Positions 28,247-37,680 of a stretch of 64,000 nt of DNA are shown in pieces. Both the position numbers and the translations under genes were made by a program. How positions within the stretch are numbered: the stretch's first letter is position 1; each line of letters opens with the position of its first letter. The notes under the pieces were generated by a model. That model saw nothing but the letters and a program-made list of their open reading frames with translations, searched no databases and was not told where the DNA came from. Location: contig NZ_NNBJ01000003.1 of NCBI RefSeq assembly GCF_002803085.1, positions 149,743 through 213,742 of the forward strand, given 5' to 3'. The DNA comes from Streptomyces sp. CB01201. Lineage in GTDB: Bacteria > Actinomycetota > Actinomycetes > Streptomycetales > Streptomycetaceae.

Positions 28247-28825
28247 TCAGAGGTGCGGCAGGATCGCGGGCATCAGGTCCTGGAAGGTGCGGCCGTTGGC
28301 GGCGTTGCCGATGGCGGTCATCTGCCAACCGGCGCCCGCGCGGTGCACCTTGGCCATGATCTGCGCCGTGTACTGGCCGCCGCCGTCCAGCGTGTAGCGG
28401 GCCAGCTCCTGGCCGTTGGTCTCGTCGACCAGGCGGCAGAACGCGTTCTGCACCTCCTGGAACGTCTGGCCGGTGAACGAGTTCACCGTGAAGACGATCT
28501 GGTCGATGTGCACCGGCACGCGCGAGAGGTCGACCAGGATCGACTCGTCGTCGCCGCCCTGCCCGGCGCCGCCCACGAGGTTGTCACCGGTGTGCCGGAC
28601 CGAGCCGTCGTCGCTGACGAGGTGGCGGAAGAAGACCACGTCGACGGGCTGCTTGTCGGCGAAGAGCACCGCCGACGCGTCCAGGTCGATCTCCTGCGTC
28701 CGCTTGCCGAACAGGCCCCGGCGCGGAGCCGCCTGCCAGCCGAGCCCCATCCGCACCGCGGTCAGGGTGCCGCCACCCTGCTTCTCCAGGCTGATGGCCT
28801 GACCCTTGGACAGATTGACCGTCAC
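28247..28825 (-). CDS. TerD-family stress protein
   Basis: This is a 192-residue TerD-domain protein of standard length; the family has calcium-binding beta-sandwich folds linked to tellurite, phage and oxidative stress resistance. It begins VTVNLSKGQAISLEK from the GTG at 28825, with GGGGAGGGGA as a strong RBS. It contains the acidic EIDLDASAVLF, GDDESILVDL and DETNGQELARYTLD segments, which are the likely metal ligands. It lies upstream of the TerD-FtsK-like gene on the same strand. Confidence 0.92.
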   Translation of the reverse strand: MTVNLSKGQAISLEKQGGGTLTAVRMGLGWQAAPRRGLFGKRTQEIDLDASAVLFADKQPVDVVFFRHLVSDDGSVRHTGDNLVGGAGQGGDDESILVDLSRVPVHIDQIVFTVNSFTGQTFQEVQNAFCRLVDETNGQELARYTLDGGGQYTAQIMAKVHRAGAGWQMTAIGNAANGRTFQDLMPAILPHL

Positions 28826-28991
28826 GCGCTGTCCCCTCCCCATGTGTCGTTCTTGACATGCTTTGCGTTGTTGTACGTTCTCTCGCCCGACCCTACGCAG
28901 TCGCGCGGGCCGCGCGCCCGCGCCGGGGCCATTTTGTGTCGGTGTTGCAACACACCGCACACGCACGGCCCCGGCCCCCCGCGCGGACGCC

Positions 28992-31124
28992 TCAGGCGAG
29001 GCCCGCCTCCTTCATCTGGCGGAGCTCCTTCTTCAGCTCACCGACCTCGTCGCGCAACCGGGCCGCCACCTCGAACTGGAGATCCGCGGCAGCGGCGCGC
29101 ATCCGGTCGGTCATCTCCTCGATGATTCCCGCCAGTTCGGCCGCCGGCCGGTCCGTGAGCTCCTGCTTGGCGCCCTTGGCCGCCTTGGTGCTCTTGGCCG
29201 CCTTGCCGCCGAGCGAGGGCACCGGGGCCTTCGCCGCCTTGCCCTCCTTGCCCTGGCGGTATCCGGTGCCCAGCAGCTCCTCGGTGTCGACCTCCTCGCG
29301 CGCGATGCTCGCGGCGATGTCGCTGATCTTCTTGCGGAGGGGCTGCGGGTCGATCCCCTTCTCCTTGTTGTACGCGATCTGCTTCTCGCGGCGCCGGTTG
29401 GTCTCCTCGATGGCCTTCTCCATCGCCGGGGTGACGCGGTCCGCATACATGTGGACCTGGCCGGAGACGTTTCGCGCCGCACGGCCGATGGTCTGGATCA
29501 GGGAGGTGCCCGAACGCAGGAAGCCCTCCTTGTCGGCGTCGAGGATCGCCACCAGCGAGACCTCGGGCAGGTCGAGGCCCTCACGCAGCAGGTTGATGCC
29601 GACCAGGACGTCGTACTCGCCGGCCCGCAGTTCGCGCAGCAGCTCGATGCGGCGCAGGGTGTCGACGTCACTGTGCAAGTACCGCACCTGGATGCCCAGT
29701 TCGAGGAAGTAGTCCGTGAGGTCCTCGGCCATCTTCTTGGTCAGGGTGGTGACCAGGACGCGCTCGTCCTTCTCGGTGCGCTGACGGATCTCGTGCACCA
29801 GGTCGTCGATCTGGCCCTCGGTGGGCTTGACCACGACCTCCGGGTCGACCAGGCCGGTCGGGCGGATGATCTGCTCCACGAAGCCGTCGCCGCGCGAGAG
29901 CTCGTACTTGCCGGGGGTGGCCGACAGATAGACGGTCTGGCCGATGCGGCCGAGGAACTCCTCCCACTTCAGCGGCCGGTTGTCCAGCGCCGAGGGCAGC
30001 CGGAAGCCGTGGTCGACCAGGGTGCGCTTGCGCGAGGCGTCGCCCTCGTACATCGCGCCGATCTGCGGCACGGTCACATGCGACTCGTCGAGGACCAGCA
30101 GGAAGTCCTCGGGGAAGTAGTCGATCAGGGTGTTGGGCGCGGTGCCGGGGTCACGGCCGTCGAAGTGCATCGAGTAGTTCTCGACGCCGGAGCAGCTGCC
30201 GATCTGGCGGAGCATCTCCAGGTCGTAGGTGGTGCGCATGCGCAGCCGCTGGGCCTCCAGGAGCTTGCCCTGCTTCTCCAGCTCGGCCAGGCGCTGCTCC
30301 AGCTCCTTCTCGATGCCGTTGACGGCCTTCTCCATGCGCTCCGGACCCGCCACATAGTGGCTCGCGGGGAAGACGTACAGCGACTGGTCCTCGCTGATGA
30401 TCTCGCCGGTGATCGGGTGGAGGGTGGACAGGGCCTCGATCTCGTCCCCGAACATCTCGATGCGGACGGCCAGTTCCTCGTAGACCGGGAAGATCTCGAT
30501 GGTGTCGCCGCGCACCCGGAAGGTGCCGCGGGCGAACGCCATGTCGTTGCGGGTGTACTGGATGTCGACGAAGCGGCGAAGGAGCTGGTCGCGGTCGATC
30601 TCCTCGCCGACCTTGAGCGGCACCATGCGGTCGACGTACTCCTGCGGCGTGCCGAGGCCGTAGATGCAGGAGACGGACGCGACGACGATCACGTCCCGCC
30701 GGGTGAGCAGCGAGTTGGTCGCCGAGTGGCGCAGGCGCTCGACCTCCTCGTTGATCGAGGAGTCCTTCTCGATGTAGGTGTCCGACTGCGGGACGTACGC
30801 CTCGGGCTGGTAGTAGTCGTAGTACGACACGAAGTACTCGACGGCGTTGTTGGGCAGCAGCTCGCGGAACTCGTTGGCCAGCTGGGCGGCCAGCGTCTTG
30901 TTCGGCGCCATGACGAGCGTGGGGCGCTGGAGCTTCTCGATCATCCAGGCCGTCGTCGCCGACTTTCCGGTGCCGGTCGCGCCGAGCAGGACGACATCCT
31001 TCTCACCTGCACGGATGCGCTTCTCCAGCTCGGCGATGGCCGCCGGCTGGTCACCGCTGGGCTGGTAGGGACTGACGACCTCGAAGGGCGCCACCGTACG
31101 TTCGATCTTGGAAACGGGCCGCAT
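28992..31124 (-). CDS. uvrB: Excinuclease ABC subunit B
   Basis: UvrB is the helicase-like core of nucleotide excision repair that verifies damage and recruits UvrC. The 710-residue protein has Walker A GATGTGKS at 48-55. The beta-hairpin region [14 protein letters not shown] is at about 95-108. The DESH box is in [13 protein letters not shown], and helicase motifs V-VI include [11 protein letters not shown]-terminal UVR domain for UvrC binding ends near the C-terminus, after a Lys/Ala-rich linker. It is a single gene on the minus strand. Confidence 0.98.
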   Translation of the reverse strand: MRPVSKIERTVAPFEVVSPYQPSGDQPAAIAELEKRIRAGEKDVVLLGATGTGKSATTAWMIEKLQRPTLVMAPNKTLAAQLANEFRELLPNNAVEYFVSYYDYYQPEAYVPQSDTYIEKDSSINEEVERLRHSATNSLLTRRDVIVVASVSCIYGLGTPQEYVDRMVPLKVGEEIDRDQLLRRFVDIQYTRNDMAFARGTFRVRGDTIEIFPVYEELAVRIEMFGDEIEALSTLHPITGEIISEDQSLYVFPASHYVAGPERMEKAVNGIEKELEQRLAELEKQGKLLEAQRLRMRTTYDLEMLRQIGSCSGVENYSMHFDGRDPGTAPNTLIDYFPEDFLLVLDESHVTVPQIGAMYEGDASRKRTLVDHGFRLPSALDNRPLKWEEFLGRIGQTVYLSATPGKYELSRGDGFVEQIIRPTGLVDPEVVVKPTEGQIDDLVHEIRQRTEKDERVLVTTLTKKMAEDLTDYFLELGIQVRYLHSDVDTLRRIELLRELRAGEYDVLVGINLLREGLDLPEVSLVAILDADKEGFLRSGTSLIQTIGRAARNVSGQVHMYADRVTPAMEKAIEETNRRREKQIAYNKEKGIDPQPLRKKISDIAASIAREEVDTEELLGTGYRQGKEGKAAKAPVPSLGGKAAKSTKAAKGAKQELTDRPAAELAGIIEEMTDRMRAAAADLQFEVAARLRDEVGELKKELRQMKEAGLA

Positions 31125-31175
31125 GCAACCACCGTACGACCCGCCACTGACAACCGCGGTCCGATCGGGGTCCGC

Positions 31176-32048
31176 TCACCAGTCGTGCGGCGAGGCGGAG
31201 CCCTCGCGCGGGGGCTCGGACGCCGCCCAGCTGGTGGGCTCGGGGAAGGACGGGCGGTGCCGGGGCGCCGGGATCGCGCGCGGCGGGCGCTTCTCCCAGT
31301 CCGGCTTGCCCATCACCACCAGCGGGTCGAACATCACGACGACCCCGGCCAGGACCAGGAAGGCGATGGGACCGATCAGCATGGGCGCGAGCAGCGCGGC
31401 GGACGACTCCCCGCCGGCCGGCGGCGGCGCACCGGCGGCGCCGCTGTGCAGCTGGACGCTGAGCGCGGCCATCCCCGTGTAGTGCATGCCGCTGACGGCG
31501 ACGCCCATGACGAGGCTGGCGGCCAGGCTGGCGAGGAAGCCGCGCACCGAGACGGCCGCCCACAGGGCGGTGGTGGCGGCCACCACCGCGATCACCACCG
31601 AGACGCTGACGACGACGGTGTTGTACTGGAACTCGCCGTTCATCCTGATCCCGGCCATGCCCAGGTAGTGCATGGTGGCGACACCGAGTCCGGTGATGGT
31701 GCCGCCGGTGACCAGCGCCATGGGGGTGGCGCCCCGGTAGCCGACGATGAAGACGCCGATGCCCACCATCACGATCGCGACGGCCAGGCTGGCGAACGTG
31801 ATGCCCCGGTCGTAGCCGAACGGCACCTCGTGGACCGAGAAGCCCATCATCGCGATGAAGTGCATGGTCCAGATGCCCGACCCTATGGACGTGGCGCCGA
31901 GCGCCAGCCAGGCAGCCTTGAAGGAGCGCCCGGCCCGCAGGGATCTTGCGGTGCAGCGCAGCCCCAGTGCTCCCCCGAGGCAGGCCATGATGAACGCCGC
32001 CACCGGCGTCACCAGGCCGTAGCTGAATCCGTCTACCGTCCCGTGCAT
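31176..32048 (-). CDS. MHYT-domain membrane sensor protein
   Basis: This 290-residue protein is a stand-alone MHYT sensor: seven predicted helices with three repeats of the signature, seen as MHFIAMMGF, MHYLGMAGI and MHYTGMAAL. MHYT domains are thought to bind copper and sense O2, CO or NO. Most are fused to GGDEF, EAL or kinase domains. This one ends in a ~50-residue Pro/Arg-rich cytoplasmic tail with no output domain. I chose the ATG at 32048, which puts the first helix at the N-terminus. Confidence 0.9.
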   Translation of the reverse strand: MHGTVDGFSYGLVTPVAAFIMACLGGALGLRCTARSLRAGRSFKAAWLALGATSIGSGIWTMHFIAMMGFSVHEVPFGYDRGITFASLAVAIVMVGIGVFIVGYRGATPMALVTGGTITGLGVATMHYLGMAGIRMNGEFQYNTVVVSVSVVIAVVAATTALWAAVSVRGFLASLAASLVMGVAVSGMHYTGMAALSVQLHSGAAGAPPPAGGESSAALLAPMLIGPIAFLVLAGVVVMFDPLVVMGKPDWEKRPPRAIPAPRHRPSFPEPTSWAASEPPREGSASPHDW

Positions 32049-32297
32049 ACTCGTGTGCCCTTCACCCCGTGCCGACTGAAGAGGCCCTACTCCTGGTGCG
32101 ACCCTGGCTCGGGGCGACATTAGGGCTCGCTGCGCGACAGGCAAACATTTTCCGGGCAATTTATCGACTCCGGGTACGCGTGGCCCTGCCATCCGAGCGG
32201 ATCCGTCAGGACCGGCACCCCGCCGTCGGACCGCCGGGAGCCCCCGGGAGCCGCCGGGCACACGGCGTTGTCAGTGGGCGGTCGTACGGTGGTCGGC

Positions 32298-32849
32298 ATG
32301 AGCAGCACTGCGCAGTTCGTCGAGTGGACCGTCGTCGGGAGCGACATCGGCCCGCTGTTCCTGGCCGCGACCGGCCAGGGCCTGGTCAACGTGGTGTTCC
32401 ACGCCGAGGATCCGGTGTGCGAGCGGGCCGTGGGCGCCCTCGCCACCCGGTTCGGCGCCGAGCCGGCCCCGGCCGTGCCCGGCCGTCCGGGCCCCCTGGA
32501 GGAGCCCATACGCCAGGTCGAGGCCTACTTCGACGGCACACTGCGCGCGTTCACGCTGCCGCTGGACTGGTCGCTCTCGTCCGGGTTCAACCGCCAGGTC
32601 CTGCGCGAACTCGCGGCGGGCGTGCCGTACGGGACGGTGGTGGGCTACGGCGACCTCGCGGACCGGGTCGGCCAGCCCGGGGCGGCGCAAGCCGTCGGCG
32701 CGGCCATGGGGTCGAACCCGCTGCCCGTGGTGGTTCCCTGCCACCGTGTGGTGGAGAGCCACGGCGGGCTCGGCGGATTCGGCGGCGGTCTTGAGACCAA
32801 GCGGCAACTGCTCGCGCTCGAAGGAGTGCTTCCGCGACCGCTGTTCTGA
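32298..32849 (+). CDS. ogt: Methylated-DNA-[protein]-cysteine S-methyltransferase
   Basis: This 183-residue suicide enzyme removes O6-alkyl groups from guanine. The acceptor is C148 in VVVPCHRVV. The helix-turn-helix DNA-binding part contains PYGTVVGYGDLA (about 110-121) with the Arg finger region after it, and the C-terminal KRQLLALEG is conserved. It is a single-domain Ogt type without the Ada N-terminus. With uvrA, uvrB and uvrC it makes this a DNA-repair-rich region, but on the opposite strand with its own start. Confidence 0.95.
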   Translation: MSSTAQFVEWTVVGSDIGPLFLAATGQGLVNVVFHAEDPVCERAVGALATRFGAEPAPAVPGRPGPLEEPIRQVEAYFDGTLRAFTLPLDWSLSSGFNRQVLRELAAGVPYGTVVGYGDLADRVGQPGAAQAVGAAMGSNPLPVVVPCHRVVESHGGLGGFGGGLETKRQLLALEGVLPRPLF

Positions 32850-32919
32850 GCCACCGCGCTCCCCCGGCCCGCCCGGCCCGCCCGTTTCCAGCGGCGGTAC
32901 GGGCTGGCACACTGCGCCG

Positions 32920-34227
32920 GTGACCACACTCCCCGACGCCGCGGGTACCGGCCGTGCGGTGCCCGACGCGGCGGCACTTCCCGCGATACGGCGCCGCACA
33001 ACCGCCGTGCTCATCGCGAGCCAGATACTCGGCGGCCTCGCCAACGCCACCGGGATCGCGCTGGCCGCGGTGCTGGCCGCCGAGATCAGTGGCAGTCAGG
33101 CCCTGTCGGGGCTCGCCTCCGCCGCCATGGTGGCCGGCCCCGCGCTCCTCGCGATGCCGCTGGCCGCCCTGATGACCCGGCGCGGGCGCCGCCCCGGTCT
33201 GGTGCTCGCCTATCTCCTCGGGGCGGCCGGAGCCGCGGTCGTGGTCACCGGCGCCGTGCTCGGCAGTTTTCCGCTGCTGCTGTGCGGCATGGCCGTGTTC
33301 GGCGCGGGCTCCCTCGGCAACCTCCAGGCCCGGTACGCCGCGGCCGACCTCGCGGAGCCGGCCCGGCGGGCCCGGGCGATCTCCACCGTGGTGTGGGCGA
33401 CGACGATCGGCGCGGTGCTCGGTCCCAACATCGCCGCCCCCGCGGGCCACAGCGTCACCCGCTTCGGCATACCGGCGGCCGCGGGCCCGTTCGTCTGGGC
33501 GGCCGGGGTGTTCCTGCTCTCCGCCGTGCTGGTCGCCGTACTGCTGCGGCCGGATCCGCTGCTGACCGCCCGCGCCCTGGACGGCAGCGCGGCGCACTCC
33601 GCGGCGGCGCGTTCGCTGCGGGCCGGGGTGAGCGCGGTCAGGCGGTCGCCGCGGGCCCGACTGGCACTCGTCACGGTCGCCGTGTCCCACACCGCCATGG
33701 TGTCGATCATGTCGATGACACCGGTCGCCCTCACCCGGCACGGCGCGGACATCCAGCTGATCGGGCTCGTCATCAGCGTCCACATCGCGGGGATGTACGC
33801 GTTCTCGCCCGTGATGGGCTGGCTCGCCGACCGTTTGGGGCGGCTCTCGGTGATCGGCCTCGCGGCCGGACTGCTCTGCTGCGCCGCCCTGTTGGCGGGC
33901 ACAGCGGGCACGAGTCACGGCCAGACCATGGCCGGGCTCTTCCTGCTCGGCCTCGGCTGGTCCGCGGGGCTCGTCTCCGGCTCGGCCCTGCTGACCGACT
34001 CGGTGCCGGGGCCCGCGCGGGCCGCCGTGCAGGGCCTGTGCGATCTGACCATGAACGTGGCGGCGGGTCTCGGCGGGCTCACGGCCGGCCTGATCGTGGC
34101 CCGCGCCGGCTACGGCTGGCTGAACGCAGCCGGTGCCGCGCTGCTGTTGCCGATGGCGGGCCTCGCCCTCTTCACGTCACGACGACACGGCACGAGGGAG
34201 AACGCCCGGCCGGCCACCGCGGAGTGA
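32920..34227 (+). CDS. MFS transporter
   Basis: This is a 435-residue, about 12-helix MFS permease of the drug/metabolite exporter type. It starts at the GTG at 32920, 70 bp after ogt on the same strand. Motif A appears as MTRRGRRPGLVL in the loop between helices 2 and 3 and as GWLADRLGRLSV between helices 8 and 9. The ends are hydrophilic and short. No substrate can be inferred. Confidence 0.85.
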   Translation: MTTLPDAAGTGRAVPDAAALPAIRRRTTAVLIASQILGGLANATGIALAAVLAAEISGSQALSGLASAAMVAGPALLAMPLAALMTRRGRRPGLVLAYLLGAAGAAVVVTGAVLGSFPLLLCGMAVFGAGSLGNLQARYAAADLAEPARRARAISTVVWATTIGAVLGPNIAAPAGHSVTRFGIPAAAGPFVWAAGVFLLSAVLVAVLLRPDPLLTARALDGSAAHSAAARSLRAGVSAVRRSPRARLALVTVAVSHTAMVSIMSMTPVALTRHGADIQLIGLVISVHIAGMYAFSPVMGWLADRLGRLSVIGLAAGLLCCAALLAGTAGTSHGQTMAGLFLLGLGWSAGLVSGSALLTDSVPGPARAAVQGLCDLTMNVAAGLGGLTAGLIVARAGYGWLNAAGAALLLPMAGLALFTSRRHGTRENARPATAE

Positions 34228-34234
34228 TCAACGC

Positions 34235-34327
34235 GGATCCGTGAATCCATGGACCCGTGAAATCCATGAACCCGTGAATCCATGGAGCCGTGCACCCGTG
34301 CACCCGTGCACCCGTGCAGCCGTGCAG
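34235..34327. repeat. Short tandem repeats between convergent genes
   Basis: About three imperfect copies of a 16-17-bp unit (ATCCATGGACCCGTGA) run into about five copies of an 8-9-bp unit (CCCGTGCA). The units contain the small palindromes CCATGG and GTGCAC. The tract lies between the stops of the MFS gene and the cupin gene. It looks like slippage-born sequence that may form hairpins and end both transcripts. Confidence 0.75.
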
Positions 34328-34344
34328 CAGCTGCGCCCCGGTCG

Positions 34345-34788
34345 CTACAGGCTGATGTGGTACGCCTTGCGGAGCGTCTCGTGGACGGTCCATGTGGTGC
34401 GGTCGCCCGCGCGCAGCACACACGCGTCACCGGGGCCGACCTCCAGGGTGTCGCCGCCCGCCACGTCGATGGTGGCACGCCCGCTGACGACCACGAACAA
34501 CTCGTCGGCCTCGGTGTCGGTCACCACGCCCGGTGTGATCTGCCAGATGCCTCGGATCTGCTTCCCGTCCGCCGACTCCCACAGCACCTTCCCCGTCACC
34601 TCCGGAGCGCCGGACACGATCTGCTCCGGGTCCAGCGGCTCCGGCTCCAGCTCGGCGTCGGGGATGCGTACGGCGAAGGAGGCGGGTCCGGCCGGCTCCC
34701 GGTCCTGAGCCTCCCGGTCCTGAGACTGGGGGCTCGTGGGTGCGGGGCTCGTGGGTGCGGCGGCGGTGGCATGGTCCGTGGTGCTCAT
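34345..34788 (-). CDS. Cupin-domain protein (Cupin_3 type)
   Basis: This 147-residue protein has a ~35-residue disordered N-terminal tail (Ser/Thr/Pro/Gln-rich), then one cupin barrel. RGIWQITPGVVTDTEADELFVVVSG is the first cupin motif region and GDTLEVGPGDACVLRAG the second. The metal histidines of classical cupins are largely replaced, as in DUF861 (EutQ-like) proteins. The function is unknown; ligand binding or sugar/ureido metabolism is possible. Confidence 0.8.
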   Translation of the reverse strand: MSTTDHATAAAPTSPAPTSPQSQDREAQDREPAGPASFAVRIPDAELEPEPLDPEQIVSGAPEVTGKVLWESADGKQIRGIWQITPGVVTDTEADELFVVVSGRATIDVAGGDTLEVGPGDACVLRAGDRTTWTVHETLRKAYHISL

Positions 34789-34971
34789 GACGGGTCAATC
34801 TAGCCGCGACCGGCACTGCGGTGGACCGACAGGACGACCAGGCCGCCGGGGCCCGGCACGACAGTCTGTCCAGCACGGCCGCCCGCCCGGTGCGCGACCG
34901 CCGAACCCGCCCCCCCGCAACGTGGAGTTGCGCGACGTTTACCCGGCGTCCGGGCGTGCCAGGGATGGGGC

Positions 34972-35886
34972 ATGCCCTTTGACGACGTACCTGATGAGAC
35001 CACGGTGTCGGAAGAAGTACGGACGGCTCTCGACGAGGGGCGGCCGGTCGTCGCCCTGGAGTCGACGATCATCTCGCACGGGCTGCCCCGGCCGCGCAAT
35101 CTGCGCGTGGCCCGCGAACTGGAGGGGCTGGTGCGCGACCGGGGCGCCGTGCCCGCGACCGTCGCGGTCCTCGACGGGCGGCCCCTGGTGGGCCTGGACA
35201 AGGCGCAGTTGGAGCGGGTCGCCAACGAGGAGCTGCGCAAGCTCGGGCACCGCGATCTGCCGATGGCGCTGGCCACCGGGGCGAGCGGGGCCACCACCGT
35301 CTCGGCCACCGCGTTCCTGGCCGCACGGGCGGGCCTGCGCGTCTTCGCGACCGGCGGGCTCGGCGGCGTACACCGGGAGTGGACCGAGACGCAGGACGAG
35401 TCGGCGGATCTGCGCCTGCTGGCGCGGGCACCCCTCGCGGTGGTGTGCGCGGGCGTGAAGTCGATCCTCGATGTGCCGGCCACGTTGCAGCGCCTGGAGA
35501 CGCTCGGGGTCTCGGTCGTCGGCTACCGCACGGAACACTTCCCCGGGTTCTATCTGTCCAGCTCCGGCGAGCCGGTCGACTGGACGGTCCGTACGCCCGG
35601 AGAGGCGGCCGGCGTGCTGCGGGCGCACCGCTCGCTCGGCCTTGAAGCGGCGGTGATCGTGGCCAACCCGGTCCCGGAGGCCGAGCAGCTCGACCCCCGG
35701 CTGCACGACGAGGTGCTCGCATCGGGCCTCGCCGCCTGCCGCGCGGCCGGCGTCACGGGCCAGGCGGTCACGCCCTTCCTGCTGAACTACCTGGTCGAGC
35801 ACACGGACGGGGCCTCCCTTGAGGCGAACGTGGCGGCGGTACGCGGCAACGTCCGGCTCGCGGCGGACATCGCGGCGGCGCTGTGA
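34972..35886 (+). CDS. psuG: Pseudouridine-5'-phosphate glycosidase
   Basis: PsuG splits pseudouridine 5'-phosphate into uracil and ribose 5-phosphate, breaking the C-C glycosidic bond. The 304-residue protein is the usual length. It carries E30 in [12 protein letters not shown], the phosphate-binding [14 protein letters not shown]163 in CAGVKSILD (the Schiff-base lysine position) and [11 protein letters not shown]. Its stop overlaps the GTG of the downstream kinase, so pseudouridine phosphorylation and cleavage are encoded as a coupled pair. Confidence 0.95.
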   Translation: MPFDDVPDETTVSEEVRTALDEGRPVVALESTIISHGLPRPRNLRVARELEGLVRDRGAVPATVAVLDGRPLVGLDKAQLERVANEELRKLGHRDLPMALATGASGATTVSATAFLAARAGLRVFATGGLGGVHREWTETQDESADLRLLARAPLAVVCAGVKSILDVPATLQRLETLGVSVVGYRTEHFPGFYLSSSGEPVDWTVRTPGEAAGVLRAHRSLGLEAAVIVANPVPEAEQLDPRLHDEVLASGLAACRAAGVTGQAVTPFLLNYLVEHTDGASLEANVAAVRGNVRLAADIAAAL

Positions 35887-36923
35887 GCGGAGCCGGGAAC
35901 TGTCGGCGCGGGGACGGGGACGGTGTGCACAGTGACGGGGGCGGTGGGAGCGGTACCGACGGCAGCCCCGGGGGTGATCCCGGTGGCCTCAGGGGTGGCG
36001 GGCTCCTGGTCGTCGGGGACGTGGTCACCGATGTGGTCGCCCGCCACCGCGGCCCCCTCGCGCCCGCCACGGACACACCGGCCGACATCCGTACGGTGCC
36101 GGGCGGCGCGGGTGCCAACGCGGCCTGCTGGGCGGCCCGTTCGGGCTGTGCGGACGTACGGCTGCTCGCCCGGGTCGGCCAGGACTCGGCCGCCTGGCAC
36201 GACCTGAGTCTGCGCCGCTCCGGCGTGCGCCCTCTGCTGATCACGGATGCCGACGCGCCCACCGCGACCGTGATCTCCCTCGTCGACACCGCCACGGCGG
36301 AGCGCACCTTCCTGACCGACAGCGGCGCCGTCCACCGGATGAGCCCCGCCGACTGGTCGCCCGACCTGCTCGACGGCGTCGCCCATCTGCACCTCTCGGG
36401 CTATCTGCTCTTCGCCGACCCGTGTCGGCAACTCGCGCTCACGGCACGGGAGTCGGCCCGATCGGCCGGTATCACCGTGAGCCTGGATCCGGCGTCGACC
36501 GGGTTCATCGGCGCCCTGGGCATCGAGGAGTTCCTGGCCCTGGCCGAGGGGATCGACGTACTGCTCCCCAACGCCGCCGAGGCGGCGTTCCTCACCGGCC
36601 TGCCCGAACCGGCGGACGCGGCGGTCAAGTTGAGCCGGCGGTTCCCGATGGTCACCGTCACGCTGGGCGCCGCCGGGGCGCTGGTGGCCGTGGGCGGCGA
36701 GGTCGTCGCGCGGACGGCCGCGCCGGAGGTGCGGGCCCTGGACTCCACCGGCGCCGGCGACGCCTTCACCGGTGGCTTCCTCGCCGCCCGTCTGCGCGGC
36801 GCGGCCACGGCGGAGGCCGCCGAGGCGGGGTGCCGGGCGGGGGCGTGCGCGGTGGGGGTGGTGGGAGGTCGTCCGGGGGCGGGCCGACCCCCTCACGCCT
36901 CACCCCGTCCCCAGGCCGGATGA
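35883..36923 (+). CDS. psuK: PfkB-family kinase, probable pseudouridine kinase
   Basis: This 346-residue PfkB kinase very likely phosphorylates pseudouridine, feeding PsuG. The core begins [15 protein letters not shown] after a ~40-residue Gly/Asp/Ser-rich leader. Signature 1 is in [15 protein letters not shown] and signature 2 is [17 protein letters not shown] with the catalytic Asp. The GTG overlaps the psuG stop, but the long Gly-rich leader is unlike the family, so a later GTG (near 35922) could be the true start. Its 3' end overlaps the convergent gene by 31 bp. Confidence 0.88.
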   Translation: MSGAGNCRRGDGDGVHSDGGGGSGTDGSPGGDPGGLRGGGLLVVGDVVTDVVARHRGPLAPATDTPADIRTVPGGAGANAACWAARSGCADVRLLARVGQDSAAWHDLSLRRSGVRPLLITDADAPTATVISLVDTATAERTFLTDSGAVHRMSPADWSPDLLDGVAHLHLSGYLLFADPCRQLALTARESARSAGITVSLDPASTGFIGALGIEEFLALAEGIDVLLPNAAEAAFLTGLPEPADAAVKLSRRFPMVTVTLGAAGALVAVGGEVVARTAAPEVRALDSTGAGDAFTGGFLAARLRGAATAEAAEAGCRAGACAVGVVGGRPGAGRPPHASPRPQAG

Positions 36924-37546
36924 CGAGGGTCGTCGACCCGCACCACGACATCGGCCGCCTCGCTCGGCCGCACCTCCGCCTCGTACCGCTCGAAGGCCGT
37001 CAGCGTCCAGCGGGCACCCTCCTCGGTCCGGCGGCGCAGGGCGGGCGGTGACAGGCGCAGGTGGACGGTGAGGTCGAATGGGAACCAGTGGCCCAGGAGC
37101 AGCGGCCCGTGCACCAGCAGCACCCCGCCCTCCGGGAGGGTTTCGTACGGGCTCCGGGTCGCCCGGTCGGTCGCGGGGTCCCACAGGTCGGGCAGCACCC
37201 GGCCCGTGCCGCCGGGGTCCAGCGGCCCGAAGACCTCCCGCCACAGGGCTCCGGTGTCGAACCAGCCGTCGTAGTACGTGTCCGGGTCCTGGCGCCCGAA
37301 TTCGAAGCGCAGCGACGCGGGCCGCAGGAAGCCCTCGGTGGAGAGGTCGAGGACCGGTCGGCCGCGCGCCCTGAGGGCCTCGGCGATGCGCCGGGACAGT
37401 TCCTCGGGGTGCGCGGCGGGCGCCCCGTCCACCCCGATGCGCAGCCAGGAGCCGTCGTCGGACGGCTTGAGGTCCATGGTCCGTTCGGCGAGGGCGTCCG
37501 CCAGCCGTTCCCAGGTGATCGCTTCGAATCGCACGCCCTCCATCAT
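36893..37546 (-). CDS. Uridine-kinase-like protein without P-loop
   Basis: This 217-residue protein resembles uridine/cytidine kinases over the core: [27 protein letters not shown]-like strands, DTYYDGWFDTGALWREVF and VLLVHGPLLLGHWFP. The Walker A position reads VDGAPAAHPEE and has lost the GK[ST] that binds ATP phosphates. Similar proteins are annotated uridine kinase in Streptomyces, but catalysis is doubtful. It is convergent with psuK, with a 31-bp overlap of coding ends, and lies downstream of the permuted tRNA-like RNA on the same strand. The second Met (37543) is an alternative start. Confidence 0.75.
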   Translation of the reverse strand: MMEGVRFEAITWERLADALAERTMDLKPSDDGSWLRIGVDGAPAAHPEELSRRIAEALRARGRPVLDLSTEGFLRPASLRFEFGRQDPDTYYDGWFDTGALWREVFGPLDPGGTGRVLPDLWDPATDRATRSPYETLPEGGVLLVHGPLLLGHWFPFDLTVHLRLSPPALRRRTEEGARWTLTAFERYEAEVRPSEAADVVVRVDDPRHPAWGRGEA

Positions 37547-37680
37547 GCGCGGTGGCCGGAACGACGCGTCGACGAGACCGTCCGTCGGCGAGCGGAGCCG
37601 CCCCCGGACAGGAGCGGGCCCGGAGGCGTAGCCGGCCCCCGGGCCCTGAGTGATGCCACCGCGATTGCACACGCCGGTCC

